Assembly: GCF_000176175.1 (NCBI RefSeq)
Contig: NZ_ACZP01000013.1
Span: 310,001-374,000 of the forward strand
DNA length: 64,000 bases
Source: Vibrio furnissii CIP 102972
GTDB taxonomy: Bacteria; Pseudomonadota; Gammaproteobacteria; Enterobacterales; Vibrionaceae
Reading direction: 5' to 3'
The notes below the pieces were generated by a model, which searched no databases, was not told the origin of the DNA, and saw nothing but the letters and a program-made list of their open reading frames with translations. This document shows, one piece after another, positions 1 to 9,153 of the stretch. The stretch's first letter is position 1. The number at the start of each line of letters is the position of its first letter. The position numbers and the translations under genes were made by a program.

Positions 1-513
1 GATTTTAGAGGCGTTGGTCGCGGTGCTAAACATCGATTCGCCACAAAATAACTGACCCACTTCAATGCCATACAGCCCACCCACCAAGGTGTCGTGTTGC
101 CACACCTCCACGGAATGGCATTTGCCTTCGCGAGCCAATTGCCCGTAAGCCTGGCGCATCGGTTCATTTAACCATGTCTCTTGTGGGGAGCGCACCGCGG
201 CGCACATTTCGATGACATCCGTCGTGGCATGATTAATACTGACGGTATATTGATGCTTGCGCTGAAATTTTTTCACACTTTTTGCCGGTATGAAGGTCTT
301 AGGATCAAACACGGCTCTTGGCGACGGGCTCCACCATAAAATGGGTTCACCGGGGCCAAACCACGGGAAGATGCCCTGCTGGTAACCCTGGTAAATACGC
401 GTTGGATTCAGGTCCCCGCCAAAGGCCAGTAAACCATTGGGTTCTTTGAGTGCGGAATAGGGCGACGGAAAATCAAAATGTTCCAACGCCAGTTCGGTGA
501 GATATATCGCCAT
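1..513 (-). CDS. aat: Leucyl/phenylalanyl-tRNA--protein transferase, 3' end cut by the window
   Basis: Transfers Leu or Phe from aminoacyl-tRNA to the N-terminal Arg or Lys of proteins, marking them for ClpS/ClpAP (N-degron pathway, cytoplasm). The first 171 codons are here; the family is about 235 residues, so roughly a quarter lies left of base 1. Visible family blocks include EPNGLLAFGGDL near residue 23, the QGIFPWFGPGEPILWWSP block around residues 45-62, HSVEVW near 134 and GLYGIEVGQLFCGESMFS near 147-164. The ATG at 513 has AGGAAA about 14 bases upstream and begins MAIYLTELALEHFDFPSP. It is divergent from the glycine-zipper gene that starts at 580, so the 66-base gap must hold both promoters. 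Family assignment is secure. Confidence 0.95.
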   Translation of the reverse strand, partial: MAIYLTELALEHFDFPSPYSALKEPNGLLAFGGDLNPTRIYQGYQQGIFPWFGPGEPILWWSPSPRAVFDPKTFIPAKSVKKFQRKHQYTVSINHATTDVIEMCAAVRSPQETWLNEPMRQAYGQLAREGKCHSVEVWQHDTLVGGLYGIEVGQLFCGESMFSTATNASKI

Positions 514-579
514 TGCGTGATCGGTTTCCTAGTCGCTCAACATTGTCCCAATAACAGTCATCCCTCAAAGGAGATAAAC

Positions 580-1035
580 ATGAAACGCTGGTTATGGATC
601 TTATTGATTTTTCCTCTGTTTGCCAATGCTGCCTATCAGCGAAATCAAGCACGCCCGGTGAACGACGTGGTGTTTGGTCAAATTGAAACCGTTCGCTACA
701 TCTCTCAGCAAGACATGGTGCACTCCAAAGCAAACGGCTGGGAAACTTTACTTGGTGCCGTTGTCGGCGGCTTGATTGGCAACCAGTTTGGCGATGGTCA
801 TGGCAGAGAGGTGGCCACTGCCATTGGCGCGGTGGCTGGCGCAGGTGTGGCGCGTGCCAACGCCAATCAAAGTTATCAGGTCGAATATCGCTTGGTGGAA
901 GTTCTGATTAAAACCGCCGACGGCAAGTTAATCGATGTGATTCAAGATGTCGATCGTCATATGTTATTTAGCCCAGGCGATCGCGTTCGTATTCTCTATT
1001 TTAATGATGGCGTCCGCGTTGATAAGGAATTATAA
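580..1035 (+). CDS. Glycine-zipper 2TM domain envelope protein (SlyB-like)
   Basis: A 151-residue exported protein. It has a short signal peptide (MKRWLWILLIFPLFANA, probable cleavage after ANA) with no lipobox Cys, so unlike classical SlyB/Pcp lipoproteins it is probably not lipidated. Residues about 50-90 carry a glycine-zipper pattern (LLGAVVGGLIGNQFG, then ATAIGAVAGAGVA), typical of the Rick_17kDa_Anti/glycine-zipper 2TM families that insert in the outer membrane. A beta-rich C-terminal part follows (YRLVEVLIKTADGK). The ATG at 580 follows an AAAGGAG ribosome site at 568-573. An in-frame upstream ATG at 478 lies inside aat and is unlikely to be used. Function is unknown; a role in envelope integrity is inferred from the family only. 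Confidence 0.8.
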   Translation: MKRWLWILLIFPLFANAAYQRNQARPVNDVVFGQIETVRYISQQDMVHSKANGWETLLGAVVGGLIGNQFGDGHGREVATAIGAVAGAGVARANANQSYQVEYRLVEVLIKTADGKLIDVIQDVDRHMLFSPGDRVRILYFNDGVRVDKEL

Positions 1036-1090
1036 CCCTTACAACATGCAATTTTGCTGGCTGCGTGGGCCTTGCAAGAATTTCATTTTA

Positions 1091-1141
1091 AACCGCAGAT
1101 TAGCACTGGCGCTCCTTTGGGAATTTGGTTAGTCTGCGGTT
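1091..1141 (+). promoter_or_regulatory. Inverted repeat in the aroA leader
   Basis: Arms at 1091-1102 (AACCGCAGATTA) and 1130-1141 (TAGTCTGCGGTT) pair over 12 bases with one wobble, around a 27-base loop. It lies between the glycine-zipper gene and aroA, 64 bases before the aroA ATG. No T-run follows, so it is not a standard terminator. It could be an RNA structure in the aroA leader or an operator. Function unknown. Confidence 0.35.
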
Positions 1142-1205
1142 ACGAAGAATTTTCACTGCCCTAAATAAAAACAGGAATAGTGGCGGTGCAAGGAACACAA
1201 CTTTA

Positions 1206-2486
1206 ATGGAAAGCCTCACGTTACAACCCATTTCAAAAATTGACGGAGAAGTGAACCTTCCGGGTTCTAAAAGTGTATCAAACCGCGCTTTATTACTTGC
1301 GGCACTCGCCAAAGGTACGACTCGTCTGACCAATCTACTCGACAGTGACGATATTCGCCACATGTTGAATGCGCTGAGCAAGCTGGGCGTGGTGTATCGC
1401 CTGTCAGAAGATAAAACTGAATGTGAAGTGGAAGGACTGGGTAAGCCGTTTACCGTGTCTGAACTTCAAGAGCTGTTCCTCGGCAATGCAGGCACCGCGA
1501 TGCGCCCACTGGCGGCGGCGCTCTGTTTAGGCGAAGGCGAGTTCATCTTAACCGGTGAACCACGTATGAAAGAGCGCCCGATTGGCCATTTGGTCGACGC
1601 GCTGCGTCAAGCTGGCGCGCAAATCGAATATCTCGAAAATGAAAACTATCCACCATTACGCATCACCGGGACTGGGCTTGAATCAGGCACCGTGACGATC
1701 GATGGGTCGATTTCTAGCCAATTCTTAACGGCATTTTTGATGTCGGCGCCACTGGCCAAAGGTAAAGTGACCATTCAAATTGATGGTGAATTGGTTTCCA
1801 AACCGTACATTGATATCACATTGCACATCATGGAACAGTTCGGCGTTCAGGTGATCAACAACGATTACCAAGAATTTGTGATTCCGGCGGGTCAGTCTTA
1901 TGTATCGCCTGGCAACTTTCTGGTTGAAGGGGATGCCTCTTCGGCGTCTTATTTCCTCGCCGCAGCGGCCATCAAAGGCGGTCAGGTGAAAGTGACCGGT
2001 ATTGGGAAAAACAGCATTCAAGGTGACATTCAGTTTGCAGAAGCACTGGAAAAAATGGGCGCGCACATTGAGTGGGGCGAAGATTACGTCATTGCTCGCC
2101 GCGGCGAACTCAATGCGGTTGATTTGGATTTCAACCACATTCCGGATGCGGCGATGACCATTGCCACGGCCGCGCTGTTTGCCAACGGCACCACCGCCAT
2201 TCGCAATGTGTATAACTGGCGTGTGAAAGAGACGGATCGTTTGGCGGCGATGGCAACTGAGCTACGAAAAGTGGGGGCGACGGTAGAAGAGGGTGAGGAT
2301 TACATCATCATCACGCCACCTCAAAAGTTGATTCACGCAGCGATTGATACGTATGACGATCACCGCATGGCCATGTGCTTCTCGCTCGTTGCGTTGAGCG
2401 ATACCCCCGTGACCATCAATGATCCGAAGTGTACATCAAAAACGTTCCCAGATTACTTTGATAAGTTTGCACAACTGAGTCATTAA
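1206..2486 (+). CDS. aroA: 3-phosphoshikimate 1-carboxyvinyltransferase (EPSP synthase)
   Basis: Sixth step of the shikimate pathway: transfers enolpyruvyl from PEP to shikimate-3-phosphate, giving EPSP for chorismate and aromatic amino acids (cytoplasm). 426 residues, the usual length. Family signatures are intact: [20 protein letters not shown] near residue 18 (PEP/S3P-binding Lys and Ser), [18 protein letters not shown] near 90, [18 protein letters not shown] near 120, and DHRMAM near 385. I chose the ATG at 1206 because it starts [14 protein letters not shown] as in enterobacterial AroA; the upstream in-frame extension to 1125 has no family similarity. It ends in a bidirectional hairpin shared with the convergent yciN. 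Confidence 0.97.
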   Translation: MESLTLQPISKIDGEVNLPGSKSVSNRALLLAALAKGTTRLTNLLDSDDIRHMLNALSKLGVVYRLSEDKTECEVEGLGKPFTVSELQELFLGNAGTAMRPLAAALCLGEGEFILTGEPRMKERPIGHLVDALRQAGAQIEYLENENYPPLRITGTGLESGTVTIDGSISSQFLTAFLMSAPLAKGKVTIQIDGELVSKPYIDITLHIMEQFGVQVINNDYQEFVIPAGQSYVSPGNFLVEGDASSASYFLAAAAIKGGQVKVTGIGKNSIQGDIQFAEALEKMGAHIEWGEDYVIARRGELNAVDLDFNHIPDAAMTIATAALFANGTTAIRNVYNWRVKETDRLAAMATELRKVGATVEEGEDYIIITPPQKLIHAAIDTYDDHRMAMCFSLVALSDTPVTINDPKCTSKTFPDYFDKFAQLSH

Positions 2487-2495
2487 AGTGATTGA

Positions 2496-2524
2496 AATAA
2501 AAGCCTCATAAAGAGGCTTTTATT
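2496..2524. terminator. Bidirectional terminator between aroA and yciN
   Basis: A perfect 12-bp stem, AATAAAAGCCTC (2496-2507) with GAGGCTTTTATT (2513-2524), and loop ATAAA. The T-rich side follows in both directions, so it can end aroA rightward and yciN leftward. Its right arm overlaps the yciN stop codon. Confidence 0.85.
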
Positions 2525-2771
2525 ATTTTTGCAGCGTAAACTCTTTTGAAAGCTGATGGGCGAGATATTTGAACATATTGAACACCGCCGTGGTTTTTGG
2601 CGTTGGTAGCCCTTTTTCATCGAGAAAGTAGTTGCCTTTAAACACCAGGACGCCGTCTTTCTCTTCCACACTGTCTGCACGCATGCCGTCCATGTAGTTT
2701 TCATGCTCCTGAATCAGTTGGTTGGCGATCAGCAGTAAATCAAATTCGCTGATGCTTGTCTTATCGCTCAT
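2523..2771 (-). CDS. yciN: DUF2498 family protein YciN
   Basis: An 82-residue cytoplasmic protein of the YciN/DUF2498 family: MSDKTSISEFDLLLIANQ at the start, then a central EKDGVLVFKGNYFLDEKGLP stretch. yciN also sits next to topA in E. coli, so context supports the call. The ATG at 2771 has GAGGAG 9 bases upstream, which favours it over an in-frame start ten codons earlier (2801). No molecular function is established; no catalytic motif is visible. Confidence 0.88.
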   Translation of the reverse strand: MSDKTSISEFDLLLIANQLIQEHENYMDGMRADSVEEKDGVLVFKGNYFLDEKGLPTPKTTAVFNMFKYLAHQLSKEFTLQK

Positions 2772-3110
2772 AGTAGATCTCCTCAGGGTTGAACTGCCCA
2801 CAGTTTAGGACTGTGACACGCAAAAACCATGATCAAAAACAGATAAAGTCACATTCTTGTTGATGATCAAACTGTGATTTGTTCCATATTTCACTCGTTT
2901 GCAGTCGCGCCTTCCGCAATGTCACTTTAGTATGTGCGGGTTTTCGATGCACCAATACGCTTTCGTCCAATTGTCGAGCAAATAAATGGTTTTTTAAAAA
3001 AACAAGTTGATCTTCTCTTTGTTCGGCTCGATAGTAAAAAAAGAAGCAATATTTTAGAACGTCAATGCGACGACTGTTCGCATAGTGATTAAGGACATTT
3101 GAGTCAAATT
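2772..3110. other. Intergenic region upstream of yciN and topA
   Basis: 339 bases between divergent yciN and topA. No credible coding frame. It holds A/T-rich stretches (a T6A6 block near 2990-3002) and must contain both promoters, but I cannot assign -35/-10 boxes with confidence. The only clear element is AAGGA at 3091-3095 just before topA. Confidence 0.6.
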
Positions 3111-5741
3111 ATGGGTAAATCACTCGTTATAGTGGAGTCGCCAGCCAAGGCCAAAACAATCAACAAATATCTTGGCAAAGACTTTATTGTGAAGTCTAGT
3201 GTCGGTCACGTCCGCGATCTGCCTACTGCCGGTCAGAGCAGTACGACTACGAAAAAAGCAGCACCTACGTCAACTAAGAATTTAAGTGTGGAAGAAAAAG
3301 CGCGCTTAAAGAAAGAGAAAGACAAGGCTGCACTGATCAAAAAAATGGGTGTCGACCCTTATCACGGTTGGGAAGCGAATTATCAAATCCTACCGGGGAA
3401 AGAAAAGGTCGTTGCCGAACTACAGAAACTAGCGAAAGACGCAGACAGCGTTTATCTCGCAACCGACTTGGACCGCGAGGGAGAAGCCATCGCTTGGCAC
3501 CTTCGTGAGATCATCGGCGGCGATGAAGAGCGATATAAACGTGTTGTGTTTAACGAAATTACCAAAAACGCGATCCAACAAGCTTTCCAACAACCTGGTG
3601 AGCTGAACATGGATGGCGTGAATGCTCAGCAAGCGCGTCGTTTCATGGACCGCGTGGTGGGCTTTATGGTGTCGCCACTGTTGTGGAAAAAAGTGGCTCG
3701 TGGTCTGTCGGCTGGCCGTGTTCAGTCGGTTGCCGTGAAACTGCTGGTGGAACGTGAGCGCGAAATCAAAGCGTTTGTGCCGGAAGAGTTCTGGGATATT
3801 CACGCAGACACCAAAACACCGAGCAAAGAAGATTTCCGCCTGCTGGTGGCACAGAAAGATGGCGTTGCATTCAAACCTTCGAATGAAGCAGAAGCAATGG
3901 CTGCCATGTCTGTGCTGCAAAAAGCGGCTTATGAAGTGTGCAAACGCGAAGATAAGCCAACCAGCAGCAAGCCTTCGGCACCATTTATTACCTCGACACT
4001 GCAACAAGCGGCAAGTACCCGCTTAGGTTACGGTGTGAAGAAAACCATGATGTTGGCGCAACGTCTGTACGAAGCCGGTTACATTACCTACATGCGTACC
4101 GACTCGACCAACCTCAGTTCTGAAGCCGTTGATGCGGTTCGTCAGTACATTACGAGCGAATTCGGTGAGGCTTACCTGCCAGGTAAACCAAACGTGTACG
4201 GCAGCAAAGAAGGGGCGCAAGAGGCGCACGAAGCGATTCGTCCATCTGATGTGGCGGTGAAAGCCGATGCCTTGGAAGGTATGGAAGCTGACGCGCACAA
4301 ACTGTATGCCCTGATTTGGAATCAATTTGTGTCGTGTCAAATGACGCCTGCAAAATACGATTCAACCACGGTGAGCGTGAAAGCGGCGGAATACACCCTG
4401 AAAGCAAAAGGTCGTATCCTGAAGTTTGATGGTTGGACACGTGTTCAGCGCCCACTGGGTAAGAACGAAGATCAGATCCTGCCAGCAGTTGAAGTGGGTG
4501 AGACACTGTCACTTGAGAAGTTGGATCCAAAACAGCACTTTACCAAGCCGCCCGCACGTTACACGGAAGCAGCACTGGTCAAAGAACTGGAAAAACGCGG
4601 TATCGGTCGTCCGTCGACTTACGCGTCCATCATTTCCACCATTCAAGACCGCGGTTATGTGAAAGTGGATCAGCGTCGTTTCTACGCTGAAAAGATGGGC
4701 GAGATCGTGACAGACCGTCTTGATGACAGCTTCGAAGATCTCATGAACTACGACTTCACCGCGCGTATGGAACAGAAACTGGACCAAATTGCCGAAGGTG
4801 AAACCAGCTGGAAAGGCGTGCTGGATAACTTCTTTGAAGACTTCAGCCACAACCTTGAAACAGCTGAGCAAGATGAAGATCACGGCGGTATGAAACCGAA
4901 TCATATCGTGATGACCAATATTTTGTGTCCGACGTGCTCACGCCCAATGGGAATTCGCACGGCTTCAACTGGTGTGTTCCTTGGCTGTTCAGGGTATGCG
5001 TTGCCACCGAAAGAGCGTTGTAAAACCACCATCAACTTGGGTGATGAAGATGGCATTATCAACGTGCTGGAAGAGGACGTTGAAACCGCAGCGCTGCGCG
5101 CGAAGAAACGTTGTCCAATCTGTGAAACGGCAATGGACGCGTATCTGATTGACGATAAGCGTAAACTGCACGTTTGCGGTAACAACCCGAACTGCGAAGG
5201 CTACATCGTTGAGCAAGGCGAGTTCAAAGTAAAAGGCTACGATGGTCCGGTTGTCGAGTGTGACAAATGTGGTTCAGACATGGTGCTGAAAAACGGTCGC
5301 TTCGGTAAATACATGGACTGTACTAGCGAAACCTGTAAGAACACACGTAAGATTCTTCGTAACGGCGAAGTTGCGCCACCAAAAGAAGATCCCGTGCATT
5401 TCCCTGAATTGCCGTGTGAAAACTCAGATGCGTACTTTGTACTGCGTGACGGTGCTTCGGGTTTGTTCCTTGCTGCGAGCAACTTCCCTAAATCGCGTGA
5501 AACTCGCGCGCCATTGGTGGAAGAGTTGGCGAAATACAAAGATCGCCTGCCAGAAAAATACCAATATTTGGCCGATGCGCCTGCGCAAGATCCTGATGGT
5601 CTGAAAGCGGTGGTTCGCTTTAGCCGTAAGAGTAAAGAGCACTACGTTCGTACGGAAACGGATGGCAAACCATCCGGTTGGACGGCGCTTTACAACGATG
5701 GTCACTGGGACATCACAGACAAACGCAAAAAAGCGAAGTAA
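3111..5741 (+). CDS. topA: DNA topoisomerase I (type IA)
   Basis: Relaxes negative supercoils behind RNA polymerase. 876 residues, close to the enterobacterial length. The Toprim domain is at the N-terminus ([20 protein letters not shown], with the Asp pair in [13 protein letters not shown]). The catalytic Tyr is Tyr327 in [10 protein letters not shown]. The C-terminal third carries Cys4 zinc ribbons: CPTC...C...C near residue 605, CPIC...C...C near 670, CDKC...C...C near 720. The ATG at 3111 matches the family start [13 protein letters not shown]. An in-frame TTG at 3099 lies only 3 bases after AAGGA (3091-3095) and is a less likely alternative adding four residues. The gene ends in a strong hairpin. 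Confidence 0.97.
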   Translation: MGKSLVIVESPAKAKTINKYLGKDFIVKSSVGHVRDLPTAGQSSTTTKKAAPTSTKNLSVEEKARLKKEKDKAALIKKMGVDPYHGWEANYQILPGKEKVVAELQKLAKDADSVYLATDLDREGEAIAWHLREIIGGDEERYKRVVFNEITKNAIQQAFQQPGELNMDGVNAQQARRFMDRVVGFMVSPLLWKKVARGLSAGRVQSVAVKLLVEREREIKAFVPEEFWDIHADTKTPSKEDFRLLVAQKDGVAFKPSNEAEAMAAMSVLQKAAYEVCKREDKPTSSKPSAPFITSTLQQAASTRLGYGVKKTMMLAQRLYEAGYITYMRTDSTNLSSEAVDAVRQYITSEFGEAYLPGKPNVYGSKEGAQEAHEAIRPSDVAVKADALEGMEADAHKLYALIWNQFVSCQMTPAKYDSTTVSVKAAEYTLKAKGRILKFDGWTRVQRPLGKNEDQILPAVEVGETLSLEKLDPKQHFTKPPARYTEAALVKELEKRGIGRPSTYASIISTIQDRGYVKVDQRRFYAEKMGEIVTDRLDDSFEDLMNYDFTARMEQKLDQIAEGETSWKGVLDNFFEDFSHNLETAEQDEDHGGMKPNHIVMTNILCPTCSRPMGIRTASTGVFLGCSGYALPPKERCKTTINLGDEDGIINVLEEDVETAALRAKKRCPICETAMDAYLIDDKRKLHVCGNNPNCEGYIVEQGEFKVKGYDGPVVECDKCGSDMVLKNGRFGKYMDCTSETCKNTRKILRNGEVAPPKEDPVHFPELPCENSDAYFVLRDGASGLFLAASNFPKSRETRAPLVEELAKYKDRLPEKYQYLADAPAQDPDGLKAVVRFSRKSKEHYVRTETDGKPSGWTALYNDGHWDITDKRKKAK

Positions 5742-5760
5742 ACCTCGTTTTCGCATTAAA

Positions 5761-5784
5761 GGCAGCCGAAGGGCTGCCTTTTTT
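5761..5784 (+). terminator. Rho-independent terminator of topA
   Basis: Stem GGCAGCC (5761-5767) with GGCTGCC (5772-5778), loop GAAG, followed by six Ts. It starts 19 bases after the topA stop. Confidence 0.9.
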
Positions 5785-5917
5785 ATCGCCTCAAAACCAT
5801 GATCCAGCTCTCTCTCTGATCAAAACGCAACTTTTAAGTGATATTTCTCATTTTAATTTTTTGAGAAAGTACCAACAGCTGTCTTTCTGAATCATCAATA
5901 AGCATGAATGGCTGGGT

Positions 5918-7585
5918 ATGAAACTAAGGATGCGTATTTATTCCATCAACCTTATGTTGGCGTTGTGTATCAGCGTAGTGGGAACGTGCGCCGCGCGTTA
6001 TCTTTTGCATCAGGTTGAAAGTGAATGGCTCGGACAAGCGGCGGGCATGCTGGCTCGTTACGACAGCCAGAAAGCGCTTCAGCCCATTTTGCACCAAGTC
6101 ATGTTGACGCGGCGCTTGTCAAACGAACCCACGTTGCACATGTGGATACAGAACAGTGCCGATATGTCGTTGCAGCACCGTGTCTCAGACATCTTGCGTC
6201 GCTACCGCACGACGATGGGCGAAACGCGCCTGCATTTGGTCCTGGATGTGAACGCCCCCATTGAGACCGCATCCGTCAGCGATGTGATCGACTTTCAGTA
6301 CGCGGCCTTGGCACCCACGGTCAATGGACAGCGCCAATTTGATGAGACAACCTCGGTCTCTATTCTGCACCCCGATGATGGTCATGAACCTTGGTTACAA
6401 GTGCGTACGCTCATGATCGCCAATCAGCAAATCTTAGGGTTTGTCGAAACCGAGACGAATCTTCGTGATTTGCCTTTGCCGCCCGCTGAGTCACAGACAC
6501 AAGGCGTGTTGACGTTGCTGCTGAATGCCGATGGACAACCGTTGCTGACGCCGCATGCAGATGACGCATCTTCACCAGCCTCATTGAAGATGTCACAGCC
6601 GAGTGAATTGGACTGGAATCAGGTCAACGTGATGATGCAGCGGCAGCGAGCAGGGCAGGAGCCGTTATCCATTTTGATGCATCATGATGACGCATCATCG
6701 TTGGTTGCACTCAATTACCTGCCTGAGCTGGATTGGTTCGAACTCAATATTCTGCAGGCGAAGCACATGCCCGTTCTTCAGCACTTGAATGCGTTTTATT
6801 GGTTGTTGATGGCCATTATTTGGGGCATGAGTTTCCTGTGGGCGTTCACCATGGATACGGTGTTTATACACCCCATTCGGCGAATTCATCGAAAAATGTT
6901 CGGCTTTGTCCAATCACAAGCTTCCAGCCAGTTACCGCTGGTTTCCTGCCAGTCGACGAGCGAAATTAGGCAAATCATGACCATGACGGAGCATTGTCAT
7001 CGCATGGTGTTTGAAGCGAAGCAACAGGTGGAAACGCAGGTTGCGGAGCGGACGTTAGCCTTGAACCGATTGTCCACCGTGGATCCGCTTACACAACTGT
7101 TGAACCGACGAGGCATGGATACCGAATTGCGGGCGGAATTGGCTCGTTGTCGACGAGAGTGTCGCGTATTTGGCTTGTTGTGGGTGGAAGTTGGCCAGTT
7201 TCAATCCATCCAAAGTTCGCTCGGGCGCGAAGCCGCAGAGTCTGTTCTGCATCATGTGGTTAACATCATTCAACTCAATATTCGGGAATATGACGCCGCG
7301 TGCCGGTGGGGAGACAACGAGTTTCAAATTTTGGTGCGAAACGACAGTGCGCAAAGTTTGCAATCGCTCGCGGAACGGCTGTGCAAGCAGTGTGAGGTTC
7401 CGGTGCATATTCCCGCGATCAACACATCCCTCATTGTACCGCTATCGGTTGGTGGCACATTGGTTTCGAATGAAAACGACATCAATGACGTACTCGCTAA
7501 AGCTGACAGTGCACTCTATTTTGCCAAGCAAGATGCACGACAAAATATTCACATTTGGCGCTCGGAAAGTACAGGCGCCGCATAA
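5918..7585 (+). CDS. Membrane protein with a degenerate GGDEF domain
   Basis: 555 residues. An N-terminal membrane helix (about 7-27) is followed by a periplasmic sensor-like region (about 28-285), a second helix (about 290-315), a short HAMP-like linker and coil, and a C-terminal GGDEF fold from about residue 385. The entry motif DPLTQLLNRRGM is normal. The active site is not: the signature reads GDNEF at residues 465-469 instead of GG(D/E)EF, the first metal-binding segment reads WVEVGQFQSIQSSLG where active enzymes have D-x-D-x-FK-x-xND, and the later Gly-Asp is AE. Synthesis of c-di-GMP is therefore unlikely. It may act as a GTP or c-di-GMP sensor or a partner subunit. No EAL domain is present. 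It is a single gene between topA and glgC, with no clear ribosome site at the ATG. Confidence 0.85.
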   Translation: MKLRMRIYSINLMLALCISVVGTCAARYLLHQVESEWLGQAAGMLARYDSQKALQPILHQVMLTRRLSNEPTLHMWIQNSADMSLQHRVSDILRRYRTTMGETRLHLVLDVNAPIETASVSDVIDFQYAALAPTVNGQRQFDETTSVSILHPDDGHEPWLQVRTLMIANQQILGFVETETNLRDLPLPPAESQTQGVLTLLLNADGQPLLTPHADDASSPASLKMSQPSELDWNQVNVMMQRQRAGQEPLSILMHHDDASSLVALNYLPELDWFELNILQAKHMPVLQHLNAFYWLLMAIIWGMSFLWAFTMDTVFIHPIRRIHRKMFGFVQSQASSQLPLVSCQSTSEIRQIMTMTEHCHRMVFEAKQQVETQVAERTLALNRLSTVDPLTQLLNRRGMDTELRAELARCRRECRVFGLLWVEVGQFQSIQSSLGREAAESVLHHVVNIIQLNIREYDAACRWGDNEFQILVRNDSAQSLQSLAERLCKQCEVPVHIPAINTSLIVPLSVGGTLVSNENDINDVLAKADSALYFAKQDARQNIHIWRSESTGAA

Positions 7586-7935
7586 AATGCAACATCAGCC
7601 ATTTTTTGTCACATTCAGTTACTACTATGTTGATGGTTTTCTCAATTTTTTGAGCAAAAACCGTGAAGGAATTGTTGGGATTTATGTGCAACGAAATCCT
7701 TGTTTTGTGAGCGGGATTAGGAGTTGGAAAGGTAATGCGCAATTCCATTAGAGAATGCTGATTCTGAAATTGTATTCCTACACGGTTTGGATAAAGTAAT
7801 AGCCAACTGGTTGCACTTTCGGTACGAACTTTGTGCTTGCTGCATGCATGCTGCAACCAGCGACTTAGGATAAGTATTGCCACTCCCCCCAACCCTCACT
7901 GTGGCGAATGAAATAACACATAATGGAGAACAATA
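7586..7935 (+). other. Intergenic region upstream of glgC
   Basis: 350 bases without a credible gene. An imperfect hairpin at 7635-7662 contains the perfect repeat CTCAA-TTTT-TTGAG (7641-7654). A related inverted repeat (TTTCTCA...TGAGAAA, 5844-5868) lies upstream of the GGDEF gene. The 3' part should hold the glgC promoter; I cannot place it. GGAGAAC precedes the glgC ATG. Confidence 0.5.
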
Positions 7936-9153
7936 ATGACTGGTGTATTAGGAATGATTTTGGCTGGCGGCGAAGGCTCTAGACTGATGCCACTGACAGC
8001 ATCCAGAACCAAGCCGGCTGTTCCTTTTGGCGGAAGCTATCGACTGATCGATTTCGCGCTGAATAACTTTGTGAATGCTGATCTAATGCGTATTTATGTG
8101 TTGACTCAGTTTAAATCCCAGTCCCTATATATCCACATGAAAAAAGGTTGGAATGTCTCTGGCATTCGTGACCGTTTCATTGATTCTATTCCTGCTCAAA
8201 TGCGTGACGGTAAACGTTGGTATGAAGGCACCGCAGATGCCATCTACCAGAACCTGAGATTTATCGAGACGTCTGAATCGGACCAAGTGTGTATTTTTGG
8301 TTCGGATCATATCTACAAGATGGATATTCGTCAGATGCTTGATTATCACCGTCAGAAAGAGGCGCGTTTAACCGTATCTGTATTGCGTATGCCTTTGTCA
8401 CAGGCATCTCAATTCGGCGTCATCGAAGTGGACGATGAAGGCCGTATGATCGGCTTTGAAGAGAAACCGAAGAACCCGAAATCGATTCCGGGCGACCCAG
8501 AATGGGCGTTGGTCTCGATGGGGAACTACATCTTTGAAACCGAGACCCTGTGTGATGAACTGCGCGCGGATGCGGCCAAAGAAGGTTCCAGCCACGATTT
8601 CGGTAAGGACATCATTCCAAAGATGTTCCCCGAAGGTGGCGTGTACGTTTATGACTTTTCGACCAACAAGATCAAGGGAGAGAAAGACTCTTGCTACTGG
8701 CGTGATGTCGGTACGATTGAATCGTACTGGTCCGCGCACATGGACTTGTTGGAAAAAGAGCCGCCATTTTCTTTGTATAACCGCAGTTGGCCGCTGCACA
8801 CCTACTACCCACCATTGCCACCCGCGACATTTATCGATGTCGAAGACAAAAAAGTCACGGTGACAGATAGCCTGATCTCGGGTGGTAGCTACATTCAGGG
8901 CGCAAAAATTTATAAGTCTGTTCTCGGATACCGCAGTAACATTGCTGCTGGCACTTACATTAGTGAATCTGTTATCTTGGGTGATGTGAAAATTGGTGCA
9001 GGATGCACAATTAAACGCGCTATTATCGACAAGAATGTTGAAATCGCCGCGGGTACCATCATCGGCGAAGATCTAGAACTAGACAGACAACGATTCCATG
9101 TGTCCGACGAAGGCATCGTTGTCATAGCAAAAGGAACAAAAGTTGGATTCTAA
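7936..9153 (+). CDS. glgC: Glucose-1-phosphate adenylyltransferase (ADP-glucose pyrophosphorylase)
   Basis: Makes ADP-glucose from glucose-1-phosphate and ATP, the committed step of bacterial glycogen synthesis. 405 residues. The nucleotidyltransferase motif GGEGSRLMPLTASRTKPAVP starts at residue 11, and FGGSYRLIDFALNN follows. The C-terminal third shows hexapeptide left-handed beta-helix repeats (SVILGDVKIGAGCTIKRAII and neighbours). Its last 11 bases overlap the glgA start, so the two are translationally coupled. No branching or debranching gene lies nearby, so the rest of the glycogen set must be elsewhere. Confidence 0.96.
   Translation: MTGVLGMILAGGEGSRLMPLTASRTKPAVPFGGSYRLIDFALNNFVNADLMRIYVLTQFKSQSLYIHMKKGWNVSGIRDRFIDSIPAQMRDGKRWYEGTADAIYQNLRFIETSESDQVCIFGSDHIYKMDIRQMLDYHRQKEARLTVSVLRMPLSQASQFGVIEVDDEGRMIGFEEKPKNPKSIPGDPEWALVSMGNYIFETETLCDELRADAAKEGSSHDFGKDIIPKMFPEGGVYVYDFSTNKIKGEKDSCYWRDVGTIESYWSAHMDLLEKEPPFSLYNRSWPLHTYYPPLPPATFIDVEDKKVTVTDSLISGGSYIQGAKIYKSVLGYRSNIAAGTYISESVILGDVKIGAGCTIKRAIIDKNVEIAAGTIIGEDLELDRQRFHVSDEGIVVIAKGTKVGF

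Noticed and set aside
5844..5868. TTTCTCA...TGAGAAA inverted repeat upstream of the GGDEF gene as a paired operator with 7641-7654
   Set aside because: Both are A/T-rich and short; similarity is weak and may be chance. Mentioned only in the gap note.
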